The notes beneath the pieces were generated by a model. That model made no database searches, had not been told where the DNA came from, and saw nothing but the letters and a program-made list of their open reading frames with translations. From Nematopogon swammerdamellus (lineage: Eukaryota; Arthropoda; Insecta; Lepidoptera; Adelidae), in contig OX336340.1 in NCBI GenBank assembly GCA_946902875.1, positions 16,879,566 to 16,943,565 of the forward strand: a stretch of DNA of 64,000 nucleotides. Reading direction: 5' to 3'. Below are positions 1-13,089 of this stretch, one piece after another. Numbering within the stretch: the stretch's first letter is position 1; every line of letters starts with the position of its first letter. The translations under genes and the position numbers were made by a program.

Positions 1-986
1 GTGAACACAGCACGAAGAGTCCTGTTCACTAAAAGGAACAGGTCTATAGAGCATATACCACCGACTACGCAAGATGCATTACTACAACACCTTTAGCGAG
101 CAGTCCTACAGACAGACATACATGGACAAATTGTCTATACTCCAACCCGGAAAAATTTGACTCATGAAACTGAGGTTGCGAAAGTAAGAACAACGGACTG
201 TCGTATACTCCTGTATGGAAAACTGTTCCTGACGCCAGTAACAGTTGCAAGGAACTCTTAACTTGTAAATGCAAGAAAATGTGCAGGAGATGTGGGTGCG
301 TGAAGAACAAACTGAAATGCACCCTCCTTTGTGCATGCGATGTGATGCTCCAGAGAAATTATCTAAGGTATCTGCTGATTTCACAGACTTTTATTTGATT
401 TTCCACAAACATTCAAAACGTAGTAAAGTAGAGAATTTTACTTATCTAACTATTATACATTACATTTATATGTGGAAACTTCACCAGTCTAAATCACTTA
501 AGTTTAAGTACTATTATAGTACCTTAATTATTTATATAAATTGTACTGTTGTTTTCCAAAAAGTTGAAAATAAAATAAAATAAAATAAAAATATATATAC
601 AATTTGCTATATTATAGAGATTGAAATATATTTTTATTAATACCAATAGTATGGCTTATTATTTTGTTTTATTATATATACAATATAGTTATTAAAAAAT
701 CACTCATTTGCATATATTTCGACTGAAGACGACAGCATGTCGAAATATATGCAAATGTGTGATTTTTTTTAATAACTATATTGTATAATTGCTATATTAT
801 ACATATATGAAATAAATGTAGATGAATATATAATACTATAAATATATAAAAGTTAATTAACCAGTTCACCAATGTATTTTTTATTACAGATCGCGCGCGA
901 CACCCGTAGGGACAAGCGGGAGGTGCCTATAGAGCATATAGCTCTATAGACCTTTTAGTGAACAGGACTCTTCGTGCTGTGTTCAC
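1..986. mobile_element. 986-bp element with inverted ends, non-autonomous
   Basis: The first ~55 bases are the reverse complement of bases ~935-986. Both ends read GTGAACACAGCACGAAGAGT inward, followed by a block containing a CTATAGA/TATAGAG motif. The left end is flush with the window edge, so the true left boundary and any target duplication cannot be seen. No transposase frame lies inside; the reading frames are short and AT-rich. It could be a MITE or foldback element, or two copies of a repeat in opposite orientation. Confidence 0.5.
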
Positions 987-1478
987 GCTAGTAGTCTCGC
1001 TTGTAGGGTGGTGTGAACTACAAACTTTTCGATCAATCTAAATTCTGTACTGTTTTGTGATAGTATTCCCGCATGAGTACATTTTAAAAGCGGCGTCTAC
1101 ATCTCTCAAATTCAATCATGTTTTCCACGCACTTTGCTCATAATTCCACAAAACGCTGACACCGTGTCGCACCCGGTAAATGCGTGGAAAAATGTATATA
1201 CATTTATATGTGGAAACTTCACCAGTCTAGATCACATAAGTTTAAGTACTATTATAGTAAGTGCCTTATTTATTTATATAAGTTGTACTGTATGTTTCCA
1301 AAAAGTTGAAAAAATAAATAAAAAAAATATGTAATTTGCTATATTATACATATATAAATAAATATAGCCGAATATATAATACTATAAATATATAAAAGTT
1401 AAATAAAATTTAATTAACCAGTTCACCAATGTATTTTTGATTACAGATCGCGCGCAACACCCGTAGGGACAAGCGGGA
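461..1478 (+). repeat. Two-copy direct duplication (461-921 and 1199-1478)
   Basis: Bases 461-616 plus 789-921 are repeated at 1199-1478 with modest divergence. Both copies start at TACATTTATATGTGGAAAC and end at a GC-richer block containing CACCCGTAGGGACAAGCGG. Just before that block both copies carry TTACAG, which resembles a splice acceptor. The first copy is interrupted at 617-788 and the second is not. Confidence 0.7.
617..788. mobile_element. 172-bp foldback insertion with 13-bp target duplication
   Basis: Bases 677-723 and 739-787 form a long inverted repeat around a 15-base loop. The 172-bp block sits between two copies of TTGCTATATTATA (604-616 and 789-801). The second copy of the surrounding direct repeat (around 1337-1349) has this 13-mer once and lacks the insert, so it acts as an unoccupied reference site. 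There is no coding capacity. This is a small non-autonomous foldback element. Confidence 0.55.
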
Positions 1479-1499
1479 GCGCCTAGCTAAAAGTGGCAT

Positions 1500-4400
1500 A
1501 ACTAAGACATTTTTAATCCGATCAATGTACGTTTTTTTTATTAAAAAGGTGAAAATGTGGTAATTGTTTCTGTAATACATAGTTTTGGTATAAATTGAAT
1601 AGTTTAGAGACTATAGTTAAAATACGAAGAATTTGAAAGTAAAATTTTCACAAAATTTAAAATATTTTTGTAACTGTACTAATCACGTGGTCTTATTCAA
1701 GAACAATATTTTAGAACACTTAATTACCTTTAATTTCACACCTCACACATGTATATAAGCCTCACAGTTTCGAAATAATTTGCAGTTTTCAAAATGCGGC
1801 GGCCGCCATTTTGATGACGTCATATCTGGGGATCCAGGCACTCTACAGCTTGTGTCCCGACGGTTTTTTTTTATATAAAATAACATGTTTAATAACATAC
1901 TAAAAGTTGGTGCTGGTATCACTAAGTGAACTATTTTGGCCTTTTTTGAAGCTAAGAGAAGGGACTATAGGACAACTGGGCAAATAACATTATGATTTAT
2001 GTAGCTTTTATACGTTAAGCCATATCGCTAATTATTTTTATGTAAACTTTTGTATCTGGTTTATACCCATGTGATGCTGTCGACAAGAGTAGAAAGCAAA
2101 CATAAATTTATTCATACATTATTAGGATTTTATAGACTGCCTCTAGTTTTGGGGACATGTTTTTAAAATTTGAAATTATTAATTATAATTATGTATAATG
2201 CGGTATTTTATAGATTATTTTGGTGAAATGTTAACATTCACACCCGATTGAAGTAAATAAACTGTAAAATTGTTGAATGTTTGAATGTGCGTATGAATGT
2301 TTTCCAGGGGTGAGGACCTCTATGCAGGCTTTGACGCTATATAGTATGCAACTGAATTTAAAGGACGTCCGCAATGCACCGCGGTGGATACAGAACGATG
2401 CAGTCATTGCATTTTGTTTGAAGCGGCTAGGAGTAAAACCGTCCCTGTGTACCGTTTTCTCAAAGTAGTTAAACGACTGTAGAATTTGGTCCTACTTACG
2501 TGCTATAATGGACGTCTAACTCAAATAATTCAGAAAATTTGAGGGACGAACGCGCTGATAAATCTTTGGACACTTATTTAGGGTTTATAGGGTGCACAAA
2601 GAAAATGCATACTATTGAAATACGTTTTAAAGGTCTTTTCGACGATATCCCTTATGCATGACAGATTTACCCACAGCGAATGTGTTTTCATTCCCACTTT
2701 AAATTATATGTAGGGTAGAGTAAAAACATGTTTTAATACCATATCTGTTATCGTGGTATATTAATAACATCGACCTAAAACATATAAACTTCCTATTAAA
2801 CAAGGTCAGGTCAAGATTTAAGGCGGAAAAAATATTTTAGTCAATCTCAATGGTTTATCTAAATCAGTTTTATTTAATAATTTTTTATAGACTCCTAAAA
2901 TTAATACAAAAATAACGAGGGCGAGAGAGGACAAAACTCGTGACACTAATATTTAAGAAGCTCGTATATTCAACAAAATACGTATATTCAACAAAATACG
3001 TATATTCAAGAGGCTCATGCAGGCCAAACATCTTATATTTAAGACGCTCATACAGGACAATGCATAAAATCTTGTAAAAACGTTTAATATTAGCATAACG
3101 GGGTTACTTAAAACAATGTTTTATTTCTATTTATATAACATACTATTTATATACATAATATCACACCTACTTCCTAATCACGTGATATGTAACACTATAA
3201 ATACGTGCCATCTTCCCAATGCTAAATAATGTCTTTCATAATCGCTAAAAATTAAGATTGTATATCCTTCAGGATAATTTTTTCTATATCTTTTACAAAT
3301 GTATGTCATTCGTCTTTCTTCCGGCGGCGGTAAATACGTCAAAATGTATTACACGACTTTGTGACCTCTTTCGAAAGGCTTTGGTGAGCTTATGGTTGTC
3401 TATAAATCTTGAACGGAAACAAAAATGTGCTGTCAGGCTCAACACGGGAAGGATTGATTCCACCTGCATGATTTATGCGCCGAAGGCTCGCGCGCTCTAT
3501 CCGTGCATTTGGGGGAGTTTCCCGACACACATCTCACCGTTTAGAAACACTGTCCGTTAACGTACGTATATCGGTTTCTAATGTAAATGCAAAGAGATAA
3601 AAATACTTTTTCTTCTATGAATATTTAGACACGTGAGCTACTTGTTATTTTTTTATGAAGCCGAAGCCGCGAAGTTAGCCCTTCACGCTTTGATCTTGCC
3701 GAAACTAGATGCTACCTCGTATTTTACTGTCGTCGTGCCGACTACAATTAAGTGGATGGGAATGATATGATTTTTTTCCGATTGCGGCGAACGAAAAATA
3801 AAGTTACATCAACATTATTGTACAAAAAAAAATACCAAGTTTCCATAAACATAATTCCAAATACACTGAATACGCTATAGACGGATATTAAATCCGATCC
3901 ATTGGGATATTTCAAATCAGTTTCGATTGGGAATGAAACCTTCCTTAGGAAATGAAATTGGATAATATTTGCTTTGCCCGGCCAACAATTCGATCGGAGC
4001 TTAGCTATTGGCTGCTATACAAACTGGGCTCGCGTAATACCACAACCGAAAGAATAGTGAAAAAATATAAAGGTAGTTCATTTTTACCCTAAAAGTCTAC
4101 ATAACCTAAAAATGGTTTTAATTTCATGTGGGTATTATGCTAGTTGGTACGATAAGTAGTGATACGATGCGTGTTAACGGAGTTAAAAGACTGGTTTTGG
4201 TTAAAACCCTGAACCTATCTCCAATCGACGCATCAGTGATGTCTGCATGGGTATGCGTATCTGACTGAATGCGTGGGGGTTTTTCCACCACTATTATATT
4301 ATACTCTACTTTGTGGAGACGTTTCGATTCGATATTTTTTTGAATATGAATTTACACGATATACGTACTTTCCTCACAAGGGGGCGACCGAATGGAATAC

Positions 4401-7025
4401 GATGACAATGATAATATTATTAGGAAGCATGGACGAACAAGCTTTTTCGTCCTTGTAAGCAAAGCACTTTCTTAGCATAGTCATAGTAGTTATTGAAAAA
4501 AAAGAGACTTAAAAAAATCAGAAATGTGTACTTACTTAAATGCTTATTATTAGAGATAAAATAACGAAAGGTTTATGAGAGCTTTCGAACTAACTCAAAT
4601 TAAACTCGGAGACTGCTTAGGTAACATATTATTAGTCAAACTTTAACGAGGGCTAGTGGTATTCAAGTCTACAGGGCCCGGGTTTGAATCCCTACGAACA
4701 TTAAGTTAACAACGCGCGGGAAACTTTCCTATTGTACTTTGAACTAAATGTAAACTTTTATGGTTATTTGGTATGTCCACACAACATGAAATGCTCCTTT
4801 ATAATACCCTTGTATGGTTATTGAGGATCTGATTGTTGTTAGTGTATAAGTATTCAGTTCATTGTAACCGGCACAACCAAAGGGAAATAAGTGGACTTTT
4901 AGTCCCGCACCGACACTCGCCCGTCATATTAAATTAAAAAATCGGATTACTGGCGCGATTGTAGCGAGCGCATCGCAGCAGCTCGACGTGACGTTTCAAG
5001 TCCTCTATGGGACCCGTTGTCAAAAGTACATGTTCGCTCCGGCAGGAAACACCTCACTGACAGGAGTCCGCCTGCTTCTCAAATTGTACCGGATTCGAAC
5101 ATGTCCTCTTGATATCTGCAGCGACGCGCTCGCTACAATCGCGCCGGTCGTGTAGCAATCAAGGGTGTAGTAGACGGTGTAGCCATCTATATTACGTTCC
5201 ACAAAAAAGTCCTAGTAGTAACACGATGCCTAGCTTGAGGAAAGTTGATATGTATATGTAAATTTGGACATCACTTCAAGGCTAAACATTTTCACTCTAT
5301 AAAATTTTAGGACGACTCCTATAAACGTCGTAGTATTTAAGAAAAATACGAAGAGTGCGAAGAGTTTTCATCTCAAAACCGTCATAAAACAAAAGTTGTT
5401 TCTTTCTGGTAATTAATCAGTCCTTTTGCATCTCGTAGGCTCGTAGCGACACCTACCCGCACCGATTATGTACCATTGCAGAGAAACCCTTTCTTATAAG
5501 GACATACTAAACTTTTCGTAACTAAATACAACTTACATAGTAAAGGTTATCTGACTATATGGATCCACTTCCAAACTTTGATACTAAGTTATCAAGTTTG
5601 TAACTTTATGAAGGGTGATTCCGGGTACATTACGACCGCGTCACCGGTGCTTTAAGACCGGCTAAATTATGTAAGGTCCAATCGTCCTCGCGGGACACAC
5701 TTTTGAGGGACTTTGGAAGCAACTAAGACAAATTGGAGCACTTCACAGTGTAAGGACGTAACGTAACGTTTTCGATAACATAATTTGGGTGTACTGGACT
5801 AAGAAAAGCTGCAGGTGAAATAATTTATGAATTGACCAGCAGCGGTGCTCGTGGCTTATGTTTATGTATGATAGAGTCGCACTAAGAGTGAATGTTTTTA
5901 AAATTTTTCGACGAGTTCGATTACTTTCGGACCCTACTGCGTATAAATACGTGATTTGGAGTAAAATGTATAAATTGCCAATAAAATTTTGTCCGTAGCC
6001 TAAAGGCCGAAAATGAGGTCATACATAGCTTCCGAATTCGATTCCTGATCCATATAAGGTATTTATTTCGTCAGTTACAATTCAGTTCAAGCACGCAAGC
6101 AAACAATGATCATCACCTCTACAGCTAAGATGATAATATGTCCATGTCAATATGAGTTAACTAAATCAGTTACTTTCCCAAGTTCTCCGCAAAGGTCACC
6201 CCTTGCTTTATGACACGAATGAGTAACATACCCCTGAATAAAATATGAACAAAACACTGTCCCTTGCCCCGTGCAAACAATATCGCGCGGTAAAAATATT
6301 ACTCTGTCCCAGGTCGATGCAGGGTCGTGACAAGATTACCGGAGATAAAACGAGCAGACGAGATCGGCTCCGGCTATCATCGGCTTTTCAGTATTAATAA
6401 ATTTGGCTCATAGCAAAATATTTTGTAGGGCTGTCTAGCTAGAGGATCCTGTAGTGTTGGATTAATTAACGAAAGTACAAAGGAAGGTTATAAAATGAGA
6501 TAGGTTAAAACCAACGAAATATTGGCCTAGTATTAAAGAATTCAACAAGGTTAGATATCACTAAGATTTCAATCGTTTTACTTTGTTGTTTTCCAAGAAG
6601 TACTACTACAAAACAAAGGTTTAATCTAACAAACTCGACTTTATTTGCTTCCAGAACGGCCGAGCCGCAAGACATACGGAAAATTTGCCCTACAAATTTC
6701 AGCCGACCGCTCTTGGCGTCGTCCCTACACCGCCGCGCGACGACAGGTGGTCACGCGAGCCGACCGGTTGGGTGAAACATTAATAACGTGACAGAATAAA
6801 CAGGCGGGATCGAGGAAGGAGGAAGGAGGAAAGAGTGGTGATGGTGGTAGGGGGTGAGTGGTCGTATGCCTTCGCGTCACGTGACCCGCGAGTAAGGCTG
6901 AATTGCGGGTAGAAATAAACTCACACCACTCGCATGCTCATGTCTGTGGGAGAATAAGAGAGCGCGCATGGGGATATTCGAATCTATACATCTACGTTGG
7001 CGTACGTAGCGATACGCCTCCCCCG
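1500..7025. other. AT-rich stretch without a recognisable gene
   Basis: No reading frame here has recognisable protein motifs. A short tandem of ATACGTATATTCAACAAA lies near 2968-3005. A GC-rich NotI-like patch followed by TGACGTCA (CRE-like) lies at 1796-1822. A B-box-like GGGTTTGAATCCC lies near 4680. A purine-rich tract lies near 6811-6860. Confidence 0.5.
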
Positions 7026-7029
7026 CACC

Positions 7030-7931
7030 GCCGCCGCACAGTGTTTCCGATCACGATATTACGAGCTACTTTATAGTTTTTTTTTTAATATATGGTTTTT
7101 TGCATTATTTACGTGCTCGTGGACGTCTACGATATAAATACATATTTTTGTTCAAATATAATACATATATGTCTGTCTGCCTGTCCCATAGTAAATTTTA
7201 GAAGCAGCGTGTCACTTAAGACATTTTTGAAAAATAGGCGGCCCTGAAAAGGGTATTTGTAGGTCATGCTAGAGATGTCTAATCGTCGATATCTTCTTCT
7301 TCTGATGATTCCAGTAACGTTGCAGGTGCCTCAGGTGTCAAAATCAAACAGATGAAGGAGCGTTATCCCTCGTGCGACACCTGATGACAAAAAAAATCTT
7401 ACTCCCAATACGAGGGTTTCCGAGGGTTGAGACTAGTTTCATTCGAAAGCTAGATAAAAATGCAAACATAATAAAAAATATTGATTGGCTGGAAGTGGCT
7501 GGGAAAAAGTTCTACTCTGTGAAACTTCATTCTTTATTAAAAATTCGATTTTTTTTTACATTTACTTTTCATTAATTTTTACAATGAATTAAATTAAATA
7601 TAATGTAATAGATTGCCTCTATCATACCTGTAGACGTGGAAGCCATAACGAACCAAAAATTTCAGGCGAACAATCACGAGAGCACTTGATAGTACAGTGT
7701 ACAGACGTGTTACCGTTAGCGCAGAAAGAAAGCGACTGAATAGATGTTGTTATCGCGTTCGTACGGGTAAGTGATTAGTGGTCAAAATGTTAACCTATTG
7801 ATGTGAAATTTACCACCGGATACGGGTGACTAATTAGCTTCCCTAATCACTTCATATTACTCGATTCTACGTCAGAAGTTTTTTATGTAAAGTAGCTCGT
7901 AATATCGTGATAGGAAACACTGTGCGCCGCC
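7030..7931. repeat. 44-bp inverted repeat, arms ~810 bp apart
   Basis: Arm 7030-7073 is the reverse complement of 7888-7931 apart from isolated mismatches. Each contains CGATATTACGAGCTAC and a CCGCCGCACAGTG end. The GC-rich trinucleotide ends face outward. No transposase frame lies between them. They could be the ends of a non-autonomous element or two insertions of one repeat. Confidence 0.55.
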
Positions 7932-8444
7932 GCCGCGCCGGGTCGAAGTAATTGCGTTTGTTCTCTGCTCGAGAACTTCGAGATATCGGAGCTTCTTAGG
8001 GTAAGATAATTTCAAACTGCACTGCATGGAACAATATTGCAAATATGAATTCGATTTCACAAAATACTGGGAATCGGTAGTCCCACGACGGGCATTTTTT
8101 TATTTCTTGTTTACCTATTTCTATTCTATAGTATTCCATTCTCTATTAAAGGTATTATGTAAGTTATATAAATGTTTTCAACTTTCATGTACATAATTTA
8201 AGGTGCCTACATACATTATTGAGAGCTGAGACTGCGCTTAGAGAATTATTCAGGCAGTGTGCAAATATACCTGCTGCATCGTCTGAGACTGAACCGTCTG
8301 CGGAGACCTCGCCTCCGCCGCCGCATCTCCCGCTAGCTGAGGGGATGCTAGAGTTGTCTCTTGGGCCCAAACGTTTGCTAGTATACATTTTCTGGAAGAA
8401 AATTCGTATTCATAATTTGGGTGTTTCGTTCGTTCGGAACCGTA

Positions 8445-8756
8445 GACGGTTGGCCACATCGCCTTCTTGCCCGCGTGATGTCCGCCCATAACACCTTCGC
8501 GAACTAGGTGCTATGTCAGTGCTCCCATTTGTTCGTGCCAGCTACATTGAACTGGACAGAAAAACGAACTATTTCACAGTCGTTTCGACCTACCTTCGGT
8601 GTGGTGGTGCAAATCCAGACAGGTTAAACCCTACCACCTAGTTGGGTAAGGTAAGGGACCCAAGTTTTACGTGAAATTCGAACCACGGCCAGCCTCAAAG
8701 TTCAGGCGGTTACCCTACCAAAGTCCGATCGGCCGGCTTGGAGCCGTGGAGCGGAA
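8445..8756 (-). mobile_element. Chimeric SINE copy, diverged
   Basis: Reverse-oriented copy of the SINE described at 52401-52798. It retains the conserved body (GTTAAACCCTACCACCTAG near 8620-8640, the CTGAACTGG-type block near 8550) and a head with a GGTTCGAA B-box-like sequence read on the minus strand near 8675-8690. The 3' tail near 8445-8490 is strongly mutated, so the copy is old. Confidence 0.7.
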
Positions 8757-10977
8757 GATTAACAATTTTATTTTTATGCTCGTATAAATCGATTAACGAT
8801 AAACTTACGAAATCGCGTGGAGAGGGTTCCATAAAATTTAGTTTTCCGTAAGAACTTAATACTTATTATAGATTTTCGTTTAGGTTTGAGAGGCCCTATA
8901 TACCCATTTTTTTAAATTTTAGATTCAGTAGTTTCGGCGATAATGGGCGGGGGTCGATCGATTTTGCAGTTGGAAAAAAATTACTTTAAACTTGACCCCC
9001 AAAATCTATTATCAATTACGCTATGTGTCCGGCATTGAGTCATCAAACTCTATATACTCTATATAGTATCAAATTTCAATCAGTCCAGTCCAATTTTCAT
9101 CCAGCAGATTTCATTTCATTTCATTTCAATCAATGATCCCACAAGGGTTCAGTTTTTTCCTCTTTTGAGGCACGGTACCCTAAAAGAGTAAATAAGAAAA
9201 AATATGTATTTTGTATGCGATGATAGGGCATACAAAAGGTGTGAAATAAGCAATTTGATAATATTGTTCCCGAAAGACTTTCATAGAATAAAGCTAAAAG
9301 CTGGCCAAATGTGGGCAAACGGGGCGTGAGTTTTATAGAGACGAGACGAAACCAGTGCGCGATAAACTTTCAACTCAAACTGTTAAAGTGTAAGGGTCAT
9401 CATCAATCAACGTGCCGCCTCTCCGAAAACCCACTTCCATTTTATTCCATTAAACAGGATCGCGTTTAGACTATGTATGAGTCAGAAGTACTGAAAGGGC
9501 CGAACAATCTAGTTCTATGTTTTAACAGTATCCTGTACAAACATTGGTATACCTACTCGAAGTGTTAATGCGCTGTCCGCCGCGGCGGCGCCCCGGTCTC
9601 ACACTTTTCGAATTTGAAGAAATTTTAGTGCAAAATTCTATTACAACAGAAAATAAAGTATTTTTATAATTTTAAATAAAGCAAGGTCAGTCAGATTTCG
9701 ACCTCCAGGCGAGAACTTGATGATAAGAAAATATATAAATATGGGAAAAAGTACCTGTGTCCATGCCGTGGGTAAATAAATAATTACGATTTTAATTTAA
9801 TCCAAACGTCAGAGATATAATACGTTCTAGTATTTTATAAAGAAACTCTAGCCCGACAAACTAAAATGACGGAATAAAAAAAAAAAAAAACCTGGGCTAC
9901 CTATATAATATAATTTTATATCAGTGAATTGTACGACTTACTAGATAATGTAGGTACGGGACCCTAAACAGAATTATTGTTTGAACATGGTTTTTGACCA
10001 GCGGCGGCGTGTTCATTGTCTAGTCCACCACTAGACAATCCATCACGGACTACTCTGTATAGTAGTTGAAGTTTAATAGCGGCTCTGCATTATGAATGTC
10101 TTCTTTATCGATTTTTTCAAAGGTTGGCTGTAACGTAGGGCGATGAACTCGTATGTAAGGACTTTACTGGCCCTTTCAAAAGTTGGTTGCGTCCTTTACG
10201 ATTATTGCCAGGGTACGAAAATGGGCTTTAATACGAAACATCTTTGACGTACGCAACTAAAGTATTGATTATAAACTGTGAGAAAATAATTCAAATATAC
10301 CTAACTGCTAATTGCTATAATCTATTGCATACAATGTGGTTCGTCTCCAGCATAATATAATCTACAAATATATACCGACTTAATATCTTGTGTGAACGGC
10401 TTATTATTTTTATACATTTCGGATTAACCTATAGAATGCATGATTTATTCTGAAAATAACTGAAACTGCATAAATTATTAATTATGTAGTTCCTTTCTTA
10501 GACTCTTAGAACATATTATTCATAAATGACATTACTTTTTCATAACATAACACGAGTAAATATGAAAAACAGTACCTTATTTAAAATATTAGCTTTAGTT
10601 TTTGCAAACGTTCTGGTACAAGATATCTCAAAATATTTTATTAATTTGTGCTAAAGCACAAATTAATAGTATTAAGCATACGTTAAATTATATGAAAGGG
10701 CCGAGCTGCCAAGAACGGTTTCGGGTTACAATTACTAAAATTTTCGGCAATTTCATTCGTCCGTTCAAATCCCGAATGCGGGCAGCCATTGTTGTAACTA
10801 GCTGTGGTATTATTTGAATTTAGAACAATCATTCGTTTGCGCTAGTTGGGTTTGAAAAATTTTTTTTTTTCATATTTCACATACGTACAGCTTACCTACT
10901 TCGTCCCAACAAGTCTACAAATTCACACAATTTGCATTAGGCAGCTCGTAACACGCGTGTTAATATACCTTTATATA
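8757..10977. other. No gene recognised
   Basis: AT-rich sequence with a short TTTCA tandem near 9110-9127, an A-run near 9877-9891, and a small perfect hairpin near 10643-10670 (ATTAATTTGTGCT and its complement). Reading frames are short and carry no family motif. Confidence 0.45.
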
Positions 10978-10980
10978 AAC

Positions 10981-11104
10981 TAACATGGGTGGCTGTGCCG
11001 AGGGACTAATGGTGCAGTCGCGAGAGAGCCAGAATCACCTCTCCTCGCGAAACTACGCTCAGTGAGGCGCCATGCCAGCAGATTTGCGGAATGTTGCTAG
11101 GCTG
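10981..11104 (-). mobile_element. LINE-B 3' end fragment (5' truncated)
   Basis: This block closely matches 15668-15788, the 3' end of the decayed LINE-B copy, in the same orientation. Both begin at CATGGGTGGCTGTGCCGA and contain CACCTCTCCTCGCGAAAC and TGCCAGCAGATTTGCGGA. Only the last ~120 bp of the element is present, as expected of a 5'-truncated insertion. Confidence 0.75.
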
Positions 11105-11879
11105 GCTTGAAGAATGTAAATCCATGAGCGTGACAACGATAAACTATGATTTGTATGATTTCTGTTTGTGCACATCATCATCATTTACAATGATTTCACC
11201 TGCTCTGCACATTGATCCCTCCTCTATGATTTTGAATGCTTTGGGTTAAACATTTTCAATGAGTTGGAATGTGAATGAGGCGAGAAGACCTGGCGAGAAA
11301 CAAAAGGGAAGTTTCTTCAGTTGAACTCCCCTTTCGACAGCATTGTTTCTCAATTAGGTTTACTCCTAGTTGAAATTCACTTTACAAAGTGGACTTGAAG
11401 AAAGTTTTGAGAACATTATAAGAGTTTTGTCAGTAGTTGTAAGCAGTGGCGGCTGGCCCTTAAGTGCGTTCGTGCGCCGCACTACCACCAAACAGCGCCT
11501 TCACCCGAAAGAAATAAATAAATAAAAATATTAAACATTCTCCATGAATCTCGCCGATCGAAGTAAAAATATCAAACTGAATTCGTTCCTATTTCCTAGA
11601 CAACAAGGCACGATTTTGCTGTACGTAATACGTACTACTTACTACGTATCGCCGCCGAGCTCGCCGCCGTGTGCATCACAAAACACCGCGAACGTGTTAC
11701 CCCTTACCGCTGCCCCGCCGTGTGAAACAAAACACTCTTCATACGATTATGTGTGGAACAAGGATGCATTCTGCGTGTGACACACGACGGAAAAAGAAGG
11801 ACAGTATACGTGAGTAGTAGACGTGCGACACGTCGCGACCGAGCCAGCCGACGATGAGCCGATGTAAGCCGAGATCGTA

Positions 11880-12488
11880 AACCCGACCGCAGGCACGCGC
11901 GGGCGGGGGGCGCGGGCGCGGCTGGAGCGATCTAAACTCTGCGTCTCGTCGCGCCGCGCCATCTCTCTCAGTTCGGGGCGAGGCCCGTCGTCGTCGCGTC
12001 GACCGATAATGGCCGCTCCGCGCCGCGGCGCCGCTTAGATGAAATATTGTACGTAATATAGATGAAATATTGAACGTAATATATCTTTGCCGCGCCGGGA
12101 TGTTTTGCAAATCAGTTTTTTAGCAGTTTGAACGACTTTTCGTCAGTTAACAGTACATTGTGAAGTTTTCTTCATTGCCCGGCGCGGCAAGGCTGACCGG
12201 CGGGCGCGGGCCAGTGGCCGGCCACTGCGCAGTGAAGCGTCGCTTTGGTTCTTCGAGCAATTAGGACTCTGGTTGTGTTTCTAGTGCGTGACAAAAAAGT
12301 GATAGAAATATTTGCGCAAGATAAAACCCGACGAATAGACTTACATTATAAATAGAACAATATTAGACCTACCCAATCAAACTGTAGTGTGTGTGGTGTG
12401 TGTGTGTATGTGACTGATTTCTTCATAATTTTCATAAATTCGCTGGCGTGTTCTTCAAAACACCATACCTACATATTTCAATCTAAAA
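11880..12488 (+). promoter_or_regulatory. CpG-rich promoter-like segment with possible first exon
   Basis: About 11880-12240 is GC- and CpG-rich in an AT-rich setting, and contains GGCCAGTGGCCGGCCACTGC and several CGCGC blocks. Downstream the sequence falls back to AT-rich and reaches AAAGTGAGTAC at 12486-12496, which fits an insect splice donor. This arrangement resembles a promoter plus untranslated first exon on the plus strand, all inside the hAT-like element. A minus-strand frame at 11739-12110 is arginine-rich and looks like a composition artefact. There is no transcript evidence. Confidence 0.3.
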
Positions 12489-12590
12489 GTGAGTACATTT
12501 TTATTACATATATTTTAATAATTTTATCACTTTTATCCTTACCTTATTTTGTCTTTCAACTATGTATCTGTTGAGTGAGAATACTTTTAC

Positions 12591-12712
12591 ATTTTTTTTT
12601 TTTATGGATACTGGCACGGTTGGCTACATCACCTACAACATCCGTGATGTCAGCCCATAACACCGGATGAACTTGGTGCCACGTCAGTGCTTCCCTTCGG
12701 TCGTACATAATT
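12591..12712 (-). mobile_element. Chimeric SINE 3' fragment
   Basis: A T-run followed by the reverse complement of the SINE tail: ACGGTTGGCTACATCACC, then the GATGTCAGCCCATAACACC block and CACGTCAGTGCTTCCCTTC. Only the 3' ~120 bp is present. It lies inside the hAT-like element, so it inserted after that element existed or was carried by it. Confidence 0.8.
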
Positions 12713-13089
12713 TGGGCAATTAACTCAGACATGAAAATAAAATAAAAAATCACGTCTCGGTATCCATTAGATTCACGTTTGGGTTTAGTACTACGAGTAA
12801 GTTAGCGCACATCGTGCGCTAGGTACCTATGGGACTGGGTGTGCTGTGCGCCGCACACCCAGTCCCATAGGTCACCAGCCGCCACTGGTTGTAAGATAAT
12901 GTATAACTTCATTTGCTAGAAGAGAGTTGCGCAGAAAATGAAATACTGATTTTTTTTATCGATACCCAACCAGTTACTCTGGCAAGCACTCTATAAATCG
13001 GTCAGGTTTCTGTACGTTCATTTATCTGGCGCAGTAGTTCGAAATATCTTCTTGAAACGAGAAATTTATTAAATTAACTAAATTTTTAT

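Larger units (their letters stand above)
11444..12887. mobile_element. hAT-like transposon, non-autonomous, 1444 bp
   Basis: The ends are perfect 13-bp inverted repeats (CAGTGGCGGCTGG at 11444-11456, its complement at 12875-12887). They are flanked by an exact 8-bp direct duplication GTTGTAAG (11436-11443 and 12888-12895). An 8-bp duplication with CAGTG-type ends is the signature of the hAT superfamily. The right subterminal region has a perfect hairpin (12825-12844 with 12853-12872) and a smaller one at 12804-12820. No hAT transposase or BED zinc-finger frame is recognisable. The interior holds a strongly GC-rich segment (about 11880-12240) and a reverse-oriented SINE fragment, so the element is composite. 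Confidence 0.8.

Noticed and set aside
11739..12110. 123-residue minus-strand arginine-rich frame
   Set aside because: It lies over the CpG-rich segment of the hAT-like element, has no motif, and is probably composition-driven.
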